NCBI RefSeq assembly: GCF_008728855.1
Contig: NZ_CP042906.1
Location: 4,701,570-4,765,569, forward strand
Direction: 5' to 3'
DNA from: Hypericibacter terrae
GTDB lineage: Bacteria > Pseudomonadota > Alphaproteobacteria > Dongiales > Dongiaceae
Length of the DNA stretch: 64,000 nucleotides
The notes below the pieces were generated by a model, which saw nothing but the letters and a program-made list of their open reading frames with translations, did no database searches and had not been told where the DNA came from. Shown here piece after piece: positions 11,052 to 19,062 of this stretch (position 1 is the first letter of the stretch; each line of letters starts with the position of its first letter). The position numbers and the translations under genes are program-made.

Positions 11052-11401
11052 GCCTGCCTCCCAGTGGCTTTTCCCCGGAGGCATATCTCAGGGAAAAGGA
11101 TTTCCTTTTATGGGCGGGCCGCCCGCCCCCGTTGAGATCCGGGAGCGAGACATCCGCCGTTTTTTTGATCGACCCAGCCTGCCATCAAGGCAAAAGCCTG
11201 GTCAAGATGGCATCAGGACTGCCTTGTTTTTGCCCAACCCCGCATTTCCGCCGCAGTCTCCCTCAGGAACGGCGTTGCAGCATTGATGAAAAAAGCAGCA
11301 ATCGTTTTCCTAAATCCGCGCCGGACAAGGCGGAATCCATCCGCGGGGAACAACCCATGCTGTTCCCTTACGCAGTTGCGGAATAGGACGCGAAGCGGCG
11401 G
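11052..11401. other. 350-base gap between the two SMP-30 genes, no gene seen
   Basis: No coding sequence could be supported. The stretch is less GC-rich than its surroundings, with short A and T runs (for example 11161-11166). A loose hairpin occurs at 11181-11211 (GCCATC paired with GATGGC). It may hold a promoter for the gene at 10182, but no convincing -35/-10 pair was identified. Confidence 0.5.
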
Positions 11402-12274
11402 TCAGCCGGCGAAGCGCGGCTCCGGCACGCCTTTGACGCCGAGCCCGGTGATGGCGAAGAGGCTGCCGCCGAGCGGCCCGTCTTCCGGGAAGCGCGGCAA
11501 GGGCGGCTTCGCCATCGACGTCACATAGAGCACGTCGAGATTGGGCCCGCCGAAATTGACGCTGGTGACCTTCAGCACCGGCATCTTGATGGTGCGGTCG
11601 AGCCGGCCGTCGGGCGCGTAGCGGCGGATCTCGCCGGCATAGACCAGCGCCATCCAGACATAGCCCTCGGCATCGACCGTGGCGCCGTCGGGCGCGCCGC
11701 CCGTGCCCTTTACGGAACAGAAGGTGCGCTTGTTCGAGGGCGTGCCGGTCTCGAGGTCGTAGTCATAGACCGAGATCGCCTCCGACCAGGAATCGGAGAA
11801 GTAGAAGGTCTTGCCGTCGGGGCTCCAGCAGGGGCCGTTGGAGCAGATGATGCCCTCCTCGAGCTTATGCACGCTGAGATCCGGATCGAGGCGATAGAGC
11901 GCGCCGATCGCGCCCGCCTCCAGCGTGTCCATCGAGCCGGCGAGAAAGCGGCCCCGCTTGTCGACCTTGCCGTCATTGATGCGAGTCGTGGGCTTGTCCG
12001 GCTCGGGGTCGTAAATCAGCTCGGTCTTGCCGGTCTTGAAGTCGAGGAAATGGAACCCGGTCTGGAGCGAGAGCACGGCGCCGCCTTTGCGCCGCAGCGC
12101 CATCGACCCGATCTTGGCCGGCACATCCCAGGTCTTGATCTCCTTGCCCTCCGCGGTCGCGCGCCAGACCTTGTTGCCGAAGCTGTCGATCCAATAGAGC
12201 CGCTGCTCCTCGACATCCCACAAAGGGCCTTCGCCGAGGATCGTCTTGCAATCGACGAGAACCTTGATCTCCAT
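11402..12274 (-). CDS. SMP-30/gluconolactonase/LRE family protein (copy 2)
   Basis: Beta-propeller lactonase of 290 residues with the same motif order as the copy at 10182: ILGEGPLWDVEEQRLYWIDS, RINDGKVDKRGRFLAGSMD, ICSNGPCWSPDGKTFYFSDS and FGGPNLDVLYVTSMA, ending in the same PEPRFAG. The two are clearly a tandem duplication, but they are separated by 350 bases and have diverged enough to suggest different lactone preferences. It is the first gene of the minus-strand block and is divergent from the permease at 12424. Confidence 0.92.
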   Translation of the reverse strand: MEIKVLVDCKTILGEGPLWDVEEQRLYWIDSFGNKVWRATAEGKEIKTWDVPAKIGSMALRRKGGAVLSLQTGFHFLDFKTGKTELIYDPEPDKPTTRINDGKVDKRGRFLAGSMDTLEAGAIGALYRLDPDLSVHKLEEGIICSNGPCWSPDGKTFYFSDSWSEAISVYDYDLETGTPSNKRTFCSVKGTGGAPDGATVDAEGYVWMALVYAGEIRRYAPDGRLDRTIKMPVLKVTSVNFGGPNLDVLYVTSMAKPPLPRFPEDGPLGGSLFAITGLGVKGVPEPRFAG

Positions 12275-12324
12275 GGCCGGCTGTCTCCCTGTCGGTTTCT
12301 TCGGCGGCCCCTACTAAGCAGCGT

Positions 12325-12335
12325 GTAAAATTTAC
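12325..12335. promoter_or_regulatory. Small palindrome in the divergent SMP-30/permease promoter region
   Basis: GTAAA-A-TTTAC is a perfect palindrome and the only AT-rich symmetric site between the divergent starts at 12274 and 12424. It could be an operator for the operon's LacI protein, though it lacks the central CG usual in that family. Confidence 0.3.
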
Positions 12336-12423
12336 CTGCAAGGGGCGAAGCGAGGCCCTCTTGGCGCGCAGACGATGCTTTGCGCTGGAAACGGTGTCCG
12401 GGGGCGCGCCAGGATGACGCCTC

Positions 12424-14316
12424 ATGAAGACTGCACTCGCCCGTCACCTGATCCTCGCGCTGGCCCCGCGGCTCCAGGATCGGCGCCTTGTCGCGATCGA
12501 GGCGCTGCTGCTGGCGGCCCTGCTGGTCCTCTGGATCGCCGTCAGCCATAGCGCGCTCGGTTCCATGGATATCGCCATCTGGCTGATGGCCGCGACGCCG
12601 CTGGCACTCTCGGCGATGACGCAGACGATGCCCGTGCTGGCCGGCGGCCAGGGGCTGGCGGCCGGATCGGCCGCCCTCCTCGTGAATGCGATGGTCGCGA
12701 CGGCGCCGATCGCGAACGGCGCCGATGCCCTGCTCTGGATCCTGCTCGGCATCGCCGCGGGCGGCGCCATCGGTGCCGTCAACGGCATCCTCATCGGCGC
12801 GGCGCGCCTGCCCTCGACGGCCGTCACCTTCGCCACCAGCGTCGCGGTCGCGAGCCTGGCGCAATATCTCGCCGCCAATGCGGTGATGGCGCCCGATGCG
12901 GCGCCGATCCTCCAGGATGCGCTGGCCCAGGGCTCCTGGGGACTGCCCGTCCTGCTGATTGCAGCCGTCTGCCTGGCCGGTCTGGCGTTGCAGCGCTCGG
13001 CGCTCGGCCGCGGGCTCTCGGCCATCGGACGCCGGCCGACGCTGGCGCAACGTCACGCGCTGCCGGCGGCCCGCTGGCGCATCCTCGCCTATATCGTCGC
13101 CGGCCTCGGTTATGGCGCGACCGGCGTGTTCCTGGCGGCGCAGGTCGGCGCGATCGACATGGTGATGGGGGCGCCGCTGCTGCTGCAGATCTATGCGGCG
13201 GTGGCGTTGGGCGGCGGCGTGCCGGGTCTGCGCGCCGGATCGGTGCTGGGATCGCTGCTGGGCGCGCTCATCGTCTCGGCGACGGGCAATCTGCTGCTAC
13301 CGATCGGGCTCGACGATTACCTCGGCACGGGTTTCGATTCGATCTGGCTGCTGCTGGGCGTGGCCCTCTGCATCGCGCTGGTACGCCGCCATCCGGGCAG
13401 CGCCATCTCGGCGCCGCCGATGCCAGCGTCATCGGGTGCCCCGAACGGACTGCCGCTGCTGGCGCTCGGACTGGCCTCGATCCTCCTGCTGATGCTCATC
13501 CAGCCGGGTAATCGCGACCTGCTGACGATCGCGGCGCTGCTGCCGCTGCTGGCCGTCGGCCAGGGCGCCGTGTTGCGGGCGGGCGGCTTCGATCTCGCCA
13601 TGCCGGCGCTGATCGCCTTTGCCGGCATGACCGTGGTCACATTGACGCAAGGCCAGAATGAAAACCTGCCGCTGTCATTGCTGGCGATCCTGACCCTCGC
13701 GCTCGGCATCGGCTGGGTGCAGGGCAGCCTCGCGCCGCGCCTGCATCGCGGCATCGTCGTGCTGAGCCTCGCCATCGGCGGCCTGCTCCTGACCGCGGCG
13801 GATGCGCTGGTGGTGGAATCGCCCAGCGGCTTCGCCCCGCCCGCCTTGACGATGCTGGCGACGACGCGATGGCTGGGCCTGCCGCCGATCGTATGGCTGG
13901 CCGTCCCTTCGTTTTTGGCTCTCGGATGGGGCGTCGATCGTTACGGGCGGGGCTGGCGGCGTGGCGCTTATATCCTCAGCGCACTGATGGCGGCGCTGTT
14001 CGGCCTGATGATGGCGGGCTTCGCCGGCCAGTATAAAATCGGCTTCGCCGATACCTATCTGACACCGACGCTGCTGGCGGCCACACTCGGCGGCATCTCG
14101 TTCCTGGGCGGGCGCGGCAGCATCCTCGCCGCCATCGGCGCCAGCCTGCTGATGACGGCCATCGACAGCGTCCTGATCATGCTCGGCCTGCCGTTCGAAT
14201 TCCGCCTGATCGGATTCGCCGCCCTGCTGCTGGCTGCCGTCGCCTGGCAGCAACAGGGCCCGACGAGTTTCGGGCTTCAGGGCCTGTTGCCGACGGCGCG
14301 CCGCACGAGGTCGTGA
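12424..14316 (+). CDS. Diverged fused double permease of ribose-type ABC family
   Basis: Membrane protein of 630 residues with the two-permease layout of the protein at 4028, but diverged. The first half carries LAGGQGLAAGSAALLVN where the usual motif is GGxDLS; the aspartate is missing, and the GGRG segment has become GGGVPGLRAGS. The second half keeps RAGGFDLAMPAL and LGGRGSILAA. No ATPase or binding protein gene lies beside it on this strand, so it may borrow the RbsA-like ATPase at 6100 or have lost transport. Its last 40 bases overlap the 3' end of the opposing Rieske gene. Confidence 0.8.
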   Translation: MKTALARHLILALAPRLQDRRLVAIEALLLAALLVLWIAVSHSALGSMDIAIWLMAATPLALSAMTQTMPVLAGGQGLAAGSAALLVNAMVATAPIANGADALLWILLGIAAGGAIGAVNGILIGAARLPSTAVTFATSVAVASLAQYLAANAVMAPDAAPILQDALAQGSWGLPVLLIAAVCLAGLALQRSALGRGLSAIGRRPTLAQRHALPAARWRILAYIVAGLGYGATGVFLAAQVGAIDMVMGAPLLLQIYAAVALGGGVPGLRAGSVLGSLLGALIVSATGNLLLPIGLDDYLGTGFDSIWLLLGVALCIALVRRHPGSAISAPPMPASSGAPNGLPLLALGLASILLLMLIQPGNRDLLTIAALLPLLAVGQGAVLRAGGFDLAMPALIAFAGMTVVTLTQGQNENLPLSLLAILTLALGIGWVQGSLAPRLHRGIVVLSLAIGGLLLTAADALVVESPSGFAPPALTMLATTRWLGLPPIVWLAVPSFLALGWGVDRYGRGWRRGAYILSALMAALFGLMMAGFAGQYKIGFADTYLTPTLLAATLGGISFLGGRGSILAAIGASLLMTAIDSVLIMLGLPFEFRLIGFAALLLAAVAWQQQGPTSFGLQGLLPTARRTRS

Positions 14317-15323
14317 AAATAGGCGACGCCGGTCTCGAGGCGCGGGTTGAGCGGGCCGGACCGGTAGACCCCGACTTCGAGATTGCGCTGCACCTGGCTG
14401 CAGATCGGGAAATCCTCCTCGACCACCTGGCAGGTCATGGCGGCCTTGCGATCCTTCTCGGCCTCGCTGAAACCGGCCTCGGGATCGAAATAGAAATCGA
14501 ACAGCAGCCGCAGCCGCGACACCGATTGCGGCAGGATGCGGCAGATATTGAAGCCGCCGGCATAGACGCCGAGGCTGTTGTTGGGCCAGCGCCATAGGAA
14601 GAGGCCCTGATAAGCGCCGGTCTCTCCGGCCGGCGCCTTCGCCCGCGGAGACGCATGGTGAACCGAGACGCGATCGCCATTCACGACGCGATAAGTCGCC
14701 ATGTCGAGATCGGCCGCGAGCTGCGGATGCAGATAGGGGATGTGGTAAGCGTCGAGATAATTGTCGGTATAGGTCTTCCAGTTGAAGTCGAGTTCGTAGC
14801 TCTGCCGCTTGTGGAAGCGGTAGCGTTCGAGCGGCACGCCCTGCGTCGCGGCCGCCATGTCGCCCAGGCCCGACAGGAGATCTCCGGCTTGCGGATCGAG
14901 ATTGACGAAGACGAAGCCGCGCCACTCCTCGACGCGGACCGGGAACAGCCCGAGCGCCGCGCCGTCGAAGCTCTCCTCCTCGGCAAAGCCCGGCCGCTTC
15001 TTCAGCCGGCCATCATGGTCATAGACCCAGCCGTGATAGGGACAGCGCAGCACGCCGCATTGGCCGTTGCCCTCGGGCAGCAGCTGCGCCGCGCGATGGC
15101 GGCAGACATTGTGGAAGGCGCGGAGCCCGCCATCCTTTCCGGCGAGGACGAATATCCGCCGCCCGGCGAGCTCGGTCGCGAGATACTCGCCAGCTCGCGC
15201 CAGCTCATGGCGATGACCGACCAGCAGCCATTCGCGCCCGAAGATCGTCGCCATCTCCCGGGCGTAGATCTCGGGGTCCACATACCAGTCGCTGTCGAGC
15301 GTCGTTGTGAATTCGGCGCTCAT
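14277..15323 (-). CDS. Rieske-type aromatic ring-hydroxylating oxygenase, alpha subunit
   Basis: Oxygenase of 348 residues from the MSAEF start. The Rieske [2Fe-2S] ligands are C74-x-H76 and C94-x2-H97 (NVCRHRAAQ and CPYHGW). The mononuclear iron site shows the typical NYLDAYHIPYLHP segment in the second half. The start at cat 15321-15323 clears the upstream gene's stop by two bases; an alternative Met at 15338 would overlap it by 13 bases. It is co-transcribed with the ThDP enzyme at 15326. No reductase gene is adjacent. The substrate is unknown. Confidence 0.9.
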   Translation of the reverse strand: MSAEFTTTLDSDWYVDPEIYAREMATIFGREWLLVGHRHELARAGEYLATELAGRRIFVLAGKDGGLRAFHNVCRHRAAQLLPEGNGQCGVLRCPYHGWVYDHDGRLKKRPGFAEEESFDGAALGLFPVRVEEWRGFVFVNLDPQAGDLLSGLGDMAAATQGVPLERYRFHKRQSYELDFNWKTYTDNYLDAYHIPYLHPQLAADLDMATYRVVNGDRVSVHHASPRAKAPAGETGAYQGLFLWRWPNNSLGVYAGGFNICRILPQSVSRLRLLFDFYFDPEAGFSEAEKDRKAAMTCQVVEEDFPICSQVQRNLEVGVYRSGPLNPRLETGVAYFHDLVRRAVGNRP

Positions 15324-15325
15324 GA

Positions 15326-17014
15326 TCAGGCGATCCATTCCGAGACGGGCGCGCGCGCCTCATGCAGCGGCTGCGCAATCACATCGACCAGGGTCGGCGA
15401 CGCCGATTCCAGGGCCGCCTTCAGCGCCGGCCGCAATTCGCGTGGATCCTCGACGCGCCAGGCCTTGAGCCCATAGGCCTCGGCGATGCGCGCATGGTTG
15501 CTGCGGTCGAAATCGACCGAGAAATAGCGCTCATGGAACTTGGTCTTCTGACCGGCCTTGATCCAGCCATAGCTGGCATTGGAGAAGACGACATAGGTGA
15601 TTGGCAGCTTGAGCCGCATCACGGTCTCGAGCTCGCCGACTGTGAAACCGAAGGCGCCGTCGCCCATGGCGGCGACGCATTTGACGCCGGGCCGGCCGAT
15701 CGAGGCGCCGATCGCGGCCGAGAGCGAATAGCCCAGCGCCCCATGGGCGCGGTTCGAGATGAAATGCCGCCCGGCGCGCCGCTGCTCGTAGAAGGCCGAG
15801 AAATAGGGACAGGGCGTGCCGGGATCGGCGATCAGGATCGCGTCCTCGGGCAGGAGCCGCTGCAGCTCGGCCACGACGCGCTCGGGCCGGATCGGCCGCT
15901 CCTCGCTGGCTGCGATGGCGTCGAACGCCAGGAACTTCTCGGCCTTGGCCGCCGCGACCGCTTCGCGGCCCCAACTTTCGGTTCTCCGATGCGGAGGACC
16001 CAGCGCCTCGTTCAGGGCCGCCAGCGTCAGCTTGGCGTCGCCCAGCAGCGCGACATCGGCCGGATAGGTGACCGCGATCACGCCGGAATCGACATCGAGA
16101 TGGAGGAAGCGCCGTCCCTCGCGCGGCGGATGGCGCCAGCGATCGGTGGTGACCGAGCCGGCACGACAGCCGATGAAGAAGACCAGATCGGCCTGGTCGA
16201 GCACGCGCGCGGTCTCGGTGCTGCCGCCATTGCTGCCGACGACGCCGAGCGCCAGCGGATCGGTCTCGGCGATGCTGCCCTGGCCGCTGATCGAGGTGGC
16301 GATCGGCGCGCCCAGGCGGCGCGCGAGTTGCGCCAGCTCGGGCTCGGCACCTGAGATCACGACACCACCGCCGCAAAGGATGATCGGGCGTTTCGCGGCG
16401 GTCAGGAGTCCTGCCGCCTTCTCGATCGCGGCGGGATCGGCGCCGGCGCGGCGCGCCGGAAACTGGTTCAACCCCGGCTCGACCCAGAGGTCGCTTTCAT
16501 CGACCGCGTCCTGCTGCACGTCGAAGGGCAAGCCCAGATGCACCGCCCCCGGACGCCCGGTCGTGAGCTGCGCGAAGGCCGCACGCAGGGTGCCGGGGAT
16601 CGAGCTGGATTTGTCGATCATCCGGTTCCATTTCGTCACCGGCCGGAACAGCGCCTCCTGATCCAGCTCGGTCAAAGTGAAGCGCCCGCGCGAGGTCACG
16701 GCGATATCCGTCGTCACGGCCAGCACGGGAATCGAGGATTCGTTGGCCTCGGCCACGCCCGGCAGGATGTAGGTGGCGCCGCCGCCGCTCGGACCCTCGC
16801 AGACGCCGACCTTGCCAGTCACGCGCGCATAGGCATCGGCCATGTAGCCGGCCGAGCGCTCGTCGCGCGTCAGGATATGGGTGATGCCGTGATCGAGGCG
16901 GAACAGCGCGTCATAGAGCGGCAGGCTGGTGTCGCCGCAGAGTCCGAACACATGCCGCACGCCCTGGAGCTGCAGCATGCGGACAAAGGCCTCGGCACCC
17001 GACAGGCGATTCAT
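15326..17014 (-). CDS. Thiamine diphosphate-dependent enzyme, acetolactate synthase large-subunit-like
   Basis: 562 residues with the three-domain ThDP layout. The N-terminal Pyr domain contains VFGLCGDTSLPLYDAL and the catalytic-glutamate region VGVCEGPSGGGA. The central domain contains the IILCGGGVVISG segment. The C-terminal PP domain has the cofactor motif GDGAFGFTVGELETV running to NASYGW. The family includes acetolactate synthases, glyoxylate carboligase and aryl-formate decarboxylases. Lack of a small regulatory subunit and linkage to a Rieske oxygenase argue for a catabolic 2-keto acid decarboxylase or carboligase rather than a biosynthetic enzyme. Confidence 0.88.
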   Translation of the reverse strand: MNRLSGAEAFVRMLQLQGVRHVFGLCGDTSLPLYDALFRLDHGITHILTRDERSAGYMADAYARVTGKVGVCEGPSGGGATYILPGVAEANESSIPVLAVTTDIAVTSRGRFTLTELDQEALFRPVTKWNRMIDKSSSIPGTLRAAFAQLTTGRPGAVHLGLPFDVQQDAVDESDLWVEPGLNQFPARRAGADPAAIEKAAGLLTAAKRPIILCGGGVVISGAEPELAQLARRLGAPIATSISGQGSIAETDPLALGVVGSNGGSTETARVLDQADLVFFIGCRAGSVTTDRWRHPPREGRRFLHLDVDSGVIAVTYPADVALLGDAKLTLAALNEALGPPHRRTESWGREAVAAAKAEKFLAFDAIAASEERPIRPERVVAELQRLLPEDAILIADPGTPCPYFSAFYEQRRAGRHFISNRAHGALGYSLSAAIGASIGRPGVKCVAAMGDGAFGFTVGELETVMRLKLPITYVVFSNASYGWIKAGQKTKFHERYFSVDFDRSNHARIAEAYGLKAWRVEDPRELRPALKAALESASPTLVDVIAQPLHEARAPVSEWIA

Positions 17015-17107
17015 GACTCTCCCCGGAACGGCCGGGTGAGAGTGGCCGGTTTGCGGAGCCAGTCAAGATGTGAAGGGATATGGGTCTCGACAGAGGAAAC
17101 AATGCCA

Positions 17108-17230
17108 GCCCCTTCCCTTGCGGGAGGGGCGGATGCAGACGACGGAAGTCGTCTGCACGGGGAGGGTCCGCTTGGTGGGATCTCGACGCGTCACCCCTCC
17201 CCCTACTCCCTCCCGCAAGGGAAGGGGGTG
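17108..17230. repeat. Type A repeat pair carrying an extra perfect hairpin
   Basis: The left arm (17108-17130) and right arm (17192-17230) are type A sequences in inverted orientation. Between the two halves of the left arm sits a perfect 10-base stem, TGCAGACGAC-GGAA-GTCGTCTGCA (17134-17157), not seen in the other copies. It lies between the ThDP enzyme start and the 3' end of gntR. Confidence 0.65.
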
Positions 17231-17245
17231 AAGAAAGTCAGGAGA

Positions 17246-17998
17246 TCAGCCCAGCGCCAGCAGCGAATCCCGCACCCGGCTCAGATGCTTGAACAGCACC
17301 TTGCGGGCGGCCTCGGGGTCGCGCTCCTTCAGCGCCGCCACGATCTCGGTGTGGTCGCGGTCGTAGCTGTTGCGGACCTCGGGCGTCACGCTGCGCTTCT
17401 TGAGCCGATACCAGTCGGGCTCGTTGCGCACGACATTGATCGCCTCGCACCAGGCCAGCAGGATCGCGTTCTTGGCGGCGCGGAAGATGGTGAGGTGGAG
17501 CTGCGCGTCCCAATGCTCGAACTCGGCCAGGCCCTTGGCCGCGATCGAATGCTTCAGTGCCAGCTCGATCTGGGCGATGTCCTCGGCCGTGGCCCGGCTG
17601 GCGGCCAGCGCCGCCATCTGCGGCTCGATGATGATCCGGACCTCCATGAGGTCGGCGGGGCTCGCCCCCCGGAGCTTGGTGGTCAGGTCGCCGCTCATGC
17701 TGCCATTGGCCAGGCCGGCCCCATGGCCGTTATGACCGTTATGGCCGTTCGTGCCGTTGCTCCTCCCCTCGTTGGGCGAGCGCACGAAGGTGCCCCGGCC
17801 GACATGGCGTTCGAGCAGCCCCTCTTCTTCGAGCAGCTTGAGCACCCGGCGCAGGGTGTTGCGGGCGAGACCGAACTGCTCGGCGAGCGCGCGCTCGGGC
17901 GGCACTTGCCGGCCGGCCGGCCAGCCGCCATTGGCGATCTGGCTGCGGAGCTCCTCGGTGACGGTCTGAAGGCGGGCGGATTGTCCGTTTGTTGTCAT
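17246..17998 (-). CDS. GntR family transcriptional regulator (FadR/FCD subfamily)
   Basis: Repressor of 250 residues. The N-terminal winged helix has the pattern LRSQIANGGWPAGRQVPPER and LARNTLRRVLKLLEEEGLL. The C-terminal FCD ligand domain is all-helical, with EVRIIIEPQMAALAASRAT and a final HLSRVRDSLLALG. The two are joined by an unusual linker of Asn-Gly-His/Thr units (NGTNGHNGHNGHG) encoded by four 9-base repeats (17726-17761). The start is set at cat 17996-17998 (MTTNGQ). Direct repeats TTGAACCAA lie immediately upstream and their inverted copies precede the divergent FAH gene, pointing to control of both. Confidence 0.92.
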   Translation of the reverse strand: MTTNGQSARLQTVTEELRSQIANGGWPAGRQVPPERALAEQFGLARNTLRRVLKLLEEEGLLERHVGRGTFVRSPNEGRSNGTNGHNGHNGHGAGLANGSMSGDLTTKLRGASPADLMEVRIIIEPQMAALAASRATAEDIAQIELALKHSIAAKGLAEFEHWDAQLHLTIFRAAKNAILLAWCEAINVVRNEPDWYRLKKRSVTPEVRNSYDRDHTEIVAALKERDPEAARKVLFKHLSRVRDSLLALG

Positions 17999-18011
17999 GA
18001 TATTTGATCCT

Positions 18012-18031
18012 TTGAACCAAGATTGAACCAA
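18012..18031. promoter_or_regulatory. Operator repeat, gntR side
   Basis: Two copies of TTGAACCAA at 18012-18020 and 18023-18031, spaced 11 bases (one helical turn), just upstream of gntR. They are inverted copies of the sites at 18120-18139 and probably bind the GntR protein for autoregulation. Confidence 0.6.
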
Positions 18032-18073
18032 TAAAATGGACTCTGCAAGCCCAAAAAGTAGGCAGTCTGCCTC

Positions 18074-18139
18074 TTGACTCTGCCCATTGACGGTGCAGAA
18101 TCCGAGGGTCATTGGATCAATGGTTCAAATTTGGTTCAA
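18074..18139 (+). promoter_or_regulatory. FAH-operon promoter with GntR-type operator repeats
   Basis: A -35 TTGACT (18074-18079) and -10 CAGAAT (18096-18101) are spaced by 16 bases. Immediately downstream lie TTGGATCAA (18112-18120), ATGGTTCAA (18120-18128) and TTGGTTCAA (18131-18139), the last two one helical turn apart. They mirror the TTGAACCAA sites on the gntR side. Their position over the initially transcribed region suits repression. Confidence 0.55.
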
Positions 18140-18156
18140 TCAATAGGAGAGAGTGC

Positions 18157-19062
18157 GTGAAGCTGGTCGTTTACGAGCGCGAGGGACGTCGCGGCGTCGG
18201 TATTCTCGAGCAGGACGACCGGATCCGTCCCTACCGCCTGACCGAGGCCGAGGCCGCCCAGGGCCTCCAGGCCGTGATCGAGGCGAAGCTCGCCGGCCGG
18301 ATCCTGCCGCTGGCCGACGTCACCATCGCCCTCGACGGCGTCAGGCTGATCGCCCCCTTCCCCCACCCCCGGCGCAACATCTTCTGTGTGGGCAAGAATT
18401 ACTACGAACACGCCCATGAGTTCGCCCGCAGCGGGTTCGATTCCTCGGCCACCTCGGGCGCCGTTCCCGACGCGCCGATCATCTTCACCAAGGTCCCGGA
18501 ATGCGTGACCGGGCCGTTCGACCCGGTCTTCATGGAGGCGCGGGTCTCGGCCGCGATCGATTACGAGGCCGAGCTCTGCGTCGTGATCGGCAAGGGCGGG
18601 CGCGGCATCCCCAAATCCGAGGTGATGGCCCATGTCTGGGGCTATACCGCGGTCAACGACGTGACCGCGCGCGACCTGCAGGCGAAACACAAGCAGTGGC
18701 TGATCGGCAAGTCGCAGGACAGCTTCTGCCCGATGGGTCCCTGCGCCGTGACCGCCGACGAGATCGACCTGGCCGACACCACCGTCCAGTGCTGGGTCAA
18801 TGGCGAGCTGCGCCAGAATGCCAACACCCGCGACCTCATCTTCGACGTGCCCACCCTGATCGAGGCACTCTCGGCCGGCATCACCTTGCTGCCTGGCGAT
18901 CTGATCGCGACCGGCACGCCCGTTGGCGTGGGCATCGGCTTCAATCCGCCCCGCTATCTCAAGCCGGGCGACAAGGTCCGGATCGAGATCGGCGGCATCG
19001 GCCGGATCGAGAACGAGTTCCAGGAACTGTCGGCGCAGCGGCGCAAGGGCTCGGCGGCATGA
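18157..19062 (+). CDS. Fumarylacetoacetate hydrolase (FAH) family protein
   Basis: Metal-dependent hydrolase or decarboxylase of 301 residues. Typical FAH features: IFCVGKNYYEHAHEF, the acidic metal-binding segment DYEAELCVVIGK, NDVTARDLQ, and GDLIATGTPVGVG near the C-terminus. The start is the GTG at 18157, with AGGAGA upstream; an in-frame ATG at 18112 would run through the operator repeats and lacks a ribosome site. It overlaps the hydrolase gene that follows by an ATGA junction. The likely role is cleavage of a beta-diketo or acylpyruvate intermediate in the pathway controlled by the divergent GntR regulator. Confidence 0.9.
   Translation: MKLVVYEREGRRGVGILEQDDRIRPYRLTEAEAAQGLQAVIEAKLAGRILPLADVTIALDGVRLIAPFPHPRRNIFCVGKNYYEHAHEFARSGFDSSATSGAVPDAPIIFTKVPECVTGPFDPVFMEARVSAAIDYEAELCVVIGKGGRGIPKSEVMAHVWGYTAVNDVTARDLQAKHKQWLIGKSQDSFCPMGPCAVTADEIDLADTTVQCWVNGELRQNANTRDLIFDVPTLIEALSAGITLLPGDLIATGTPVGVGIGFNPPRYLKPGDKVRIEIGGIGRIENEFQELSAQRRKGSAA

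Noticed and set aside
11181-11211. Terminator hairpin between the SMP-30 genes
   Set aside because: The stem is short and imperfect and no T-run follows in the direction of transcription.
18112-18156. Longer start for the FAH protein at ATG 18112
   Set aside because: It lies within the operator repeats and lacks a ribosome site, whereas the GTG at 18157 has AGGAGA at the right distance and fits the family start.
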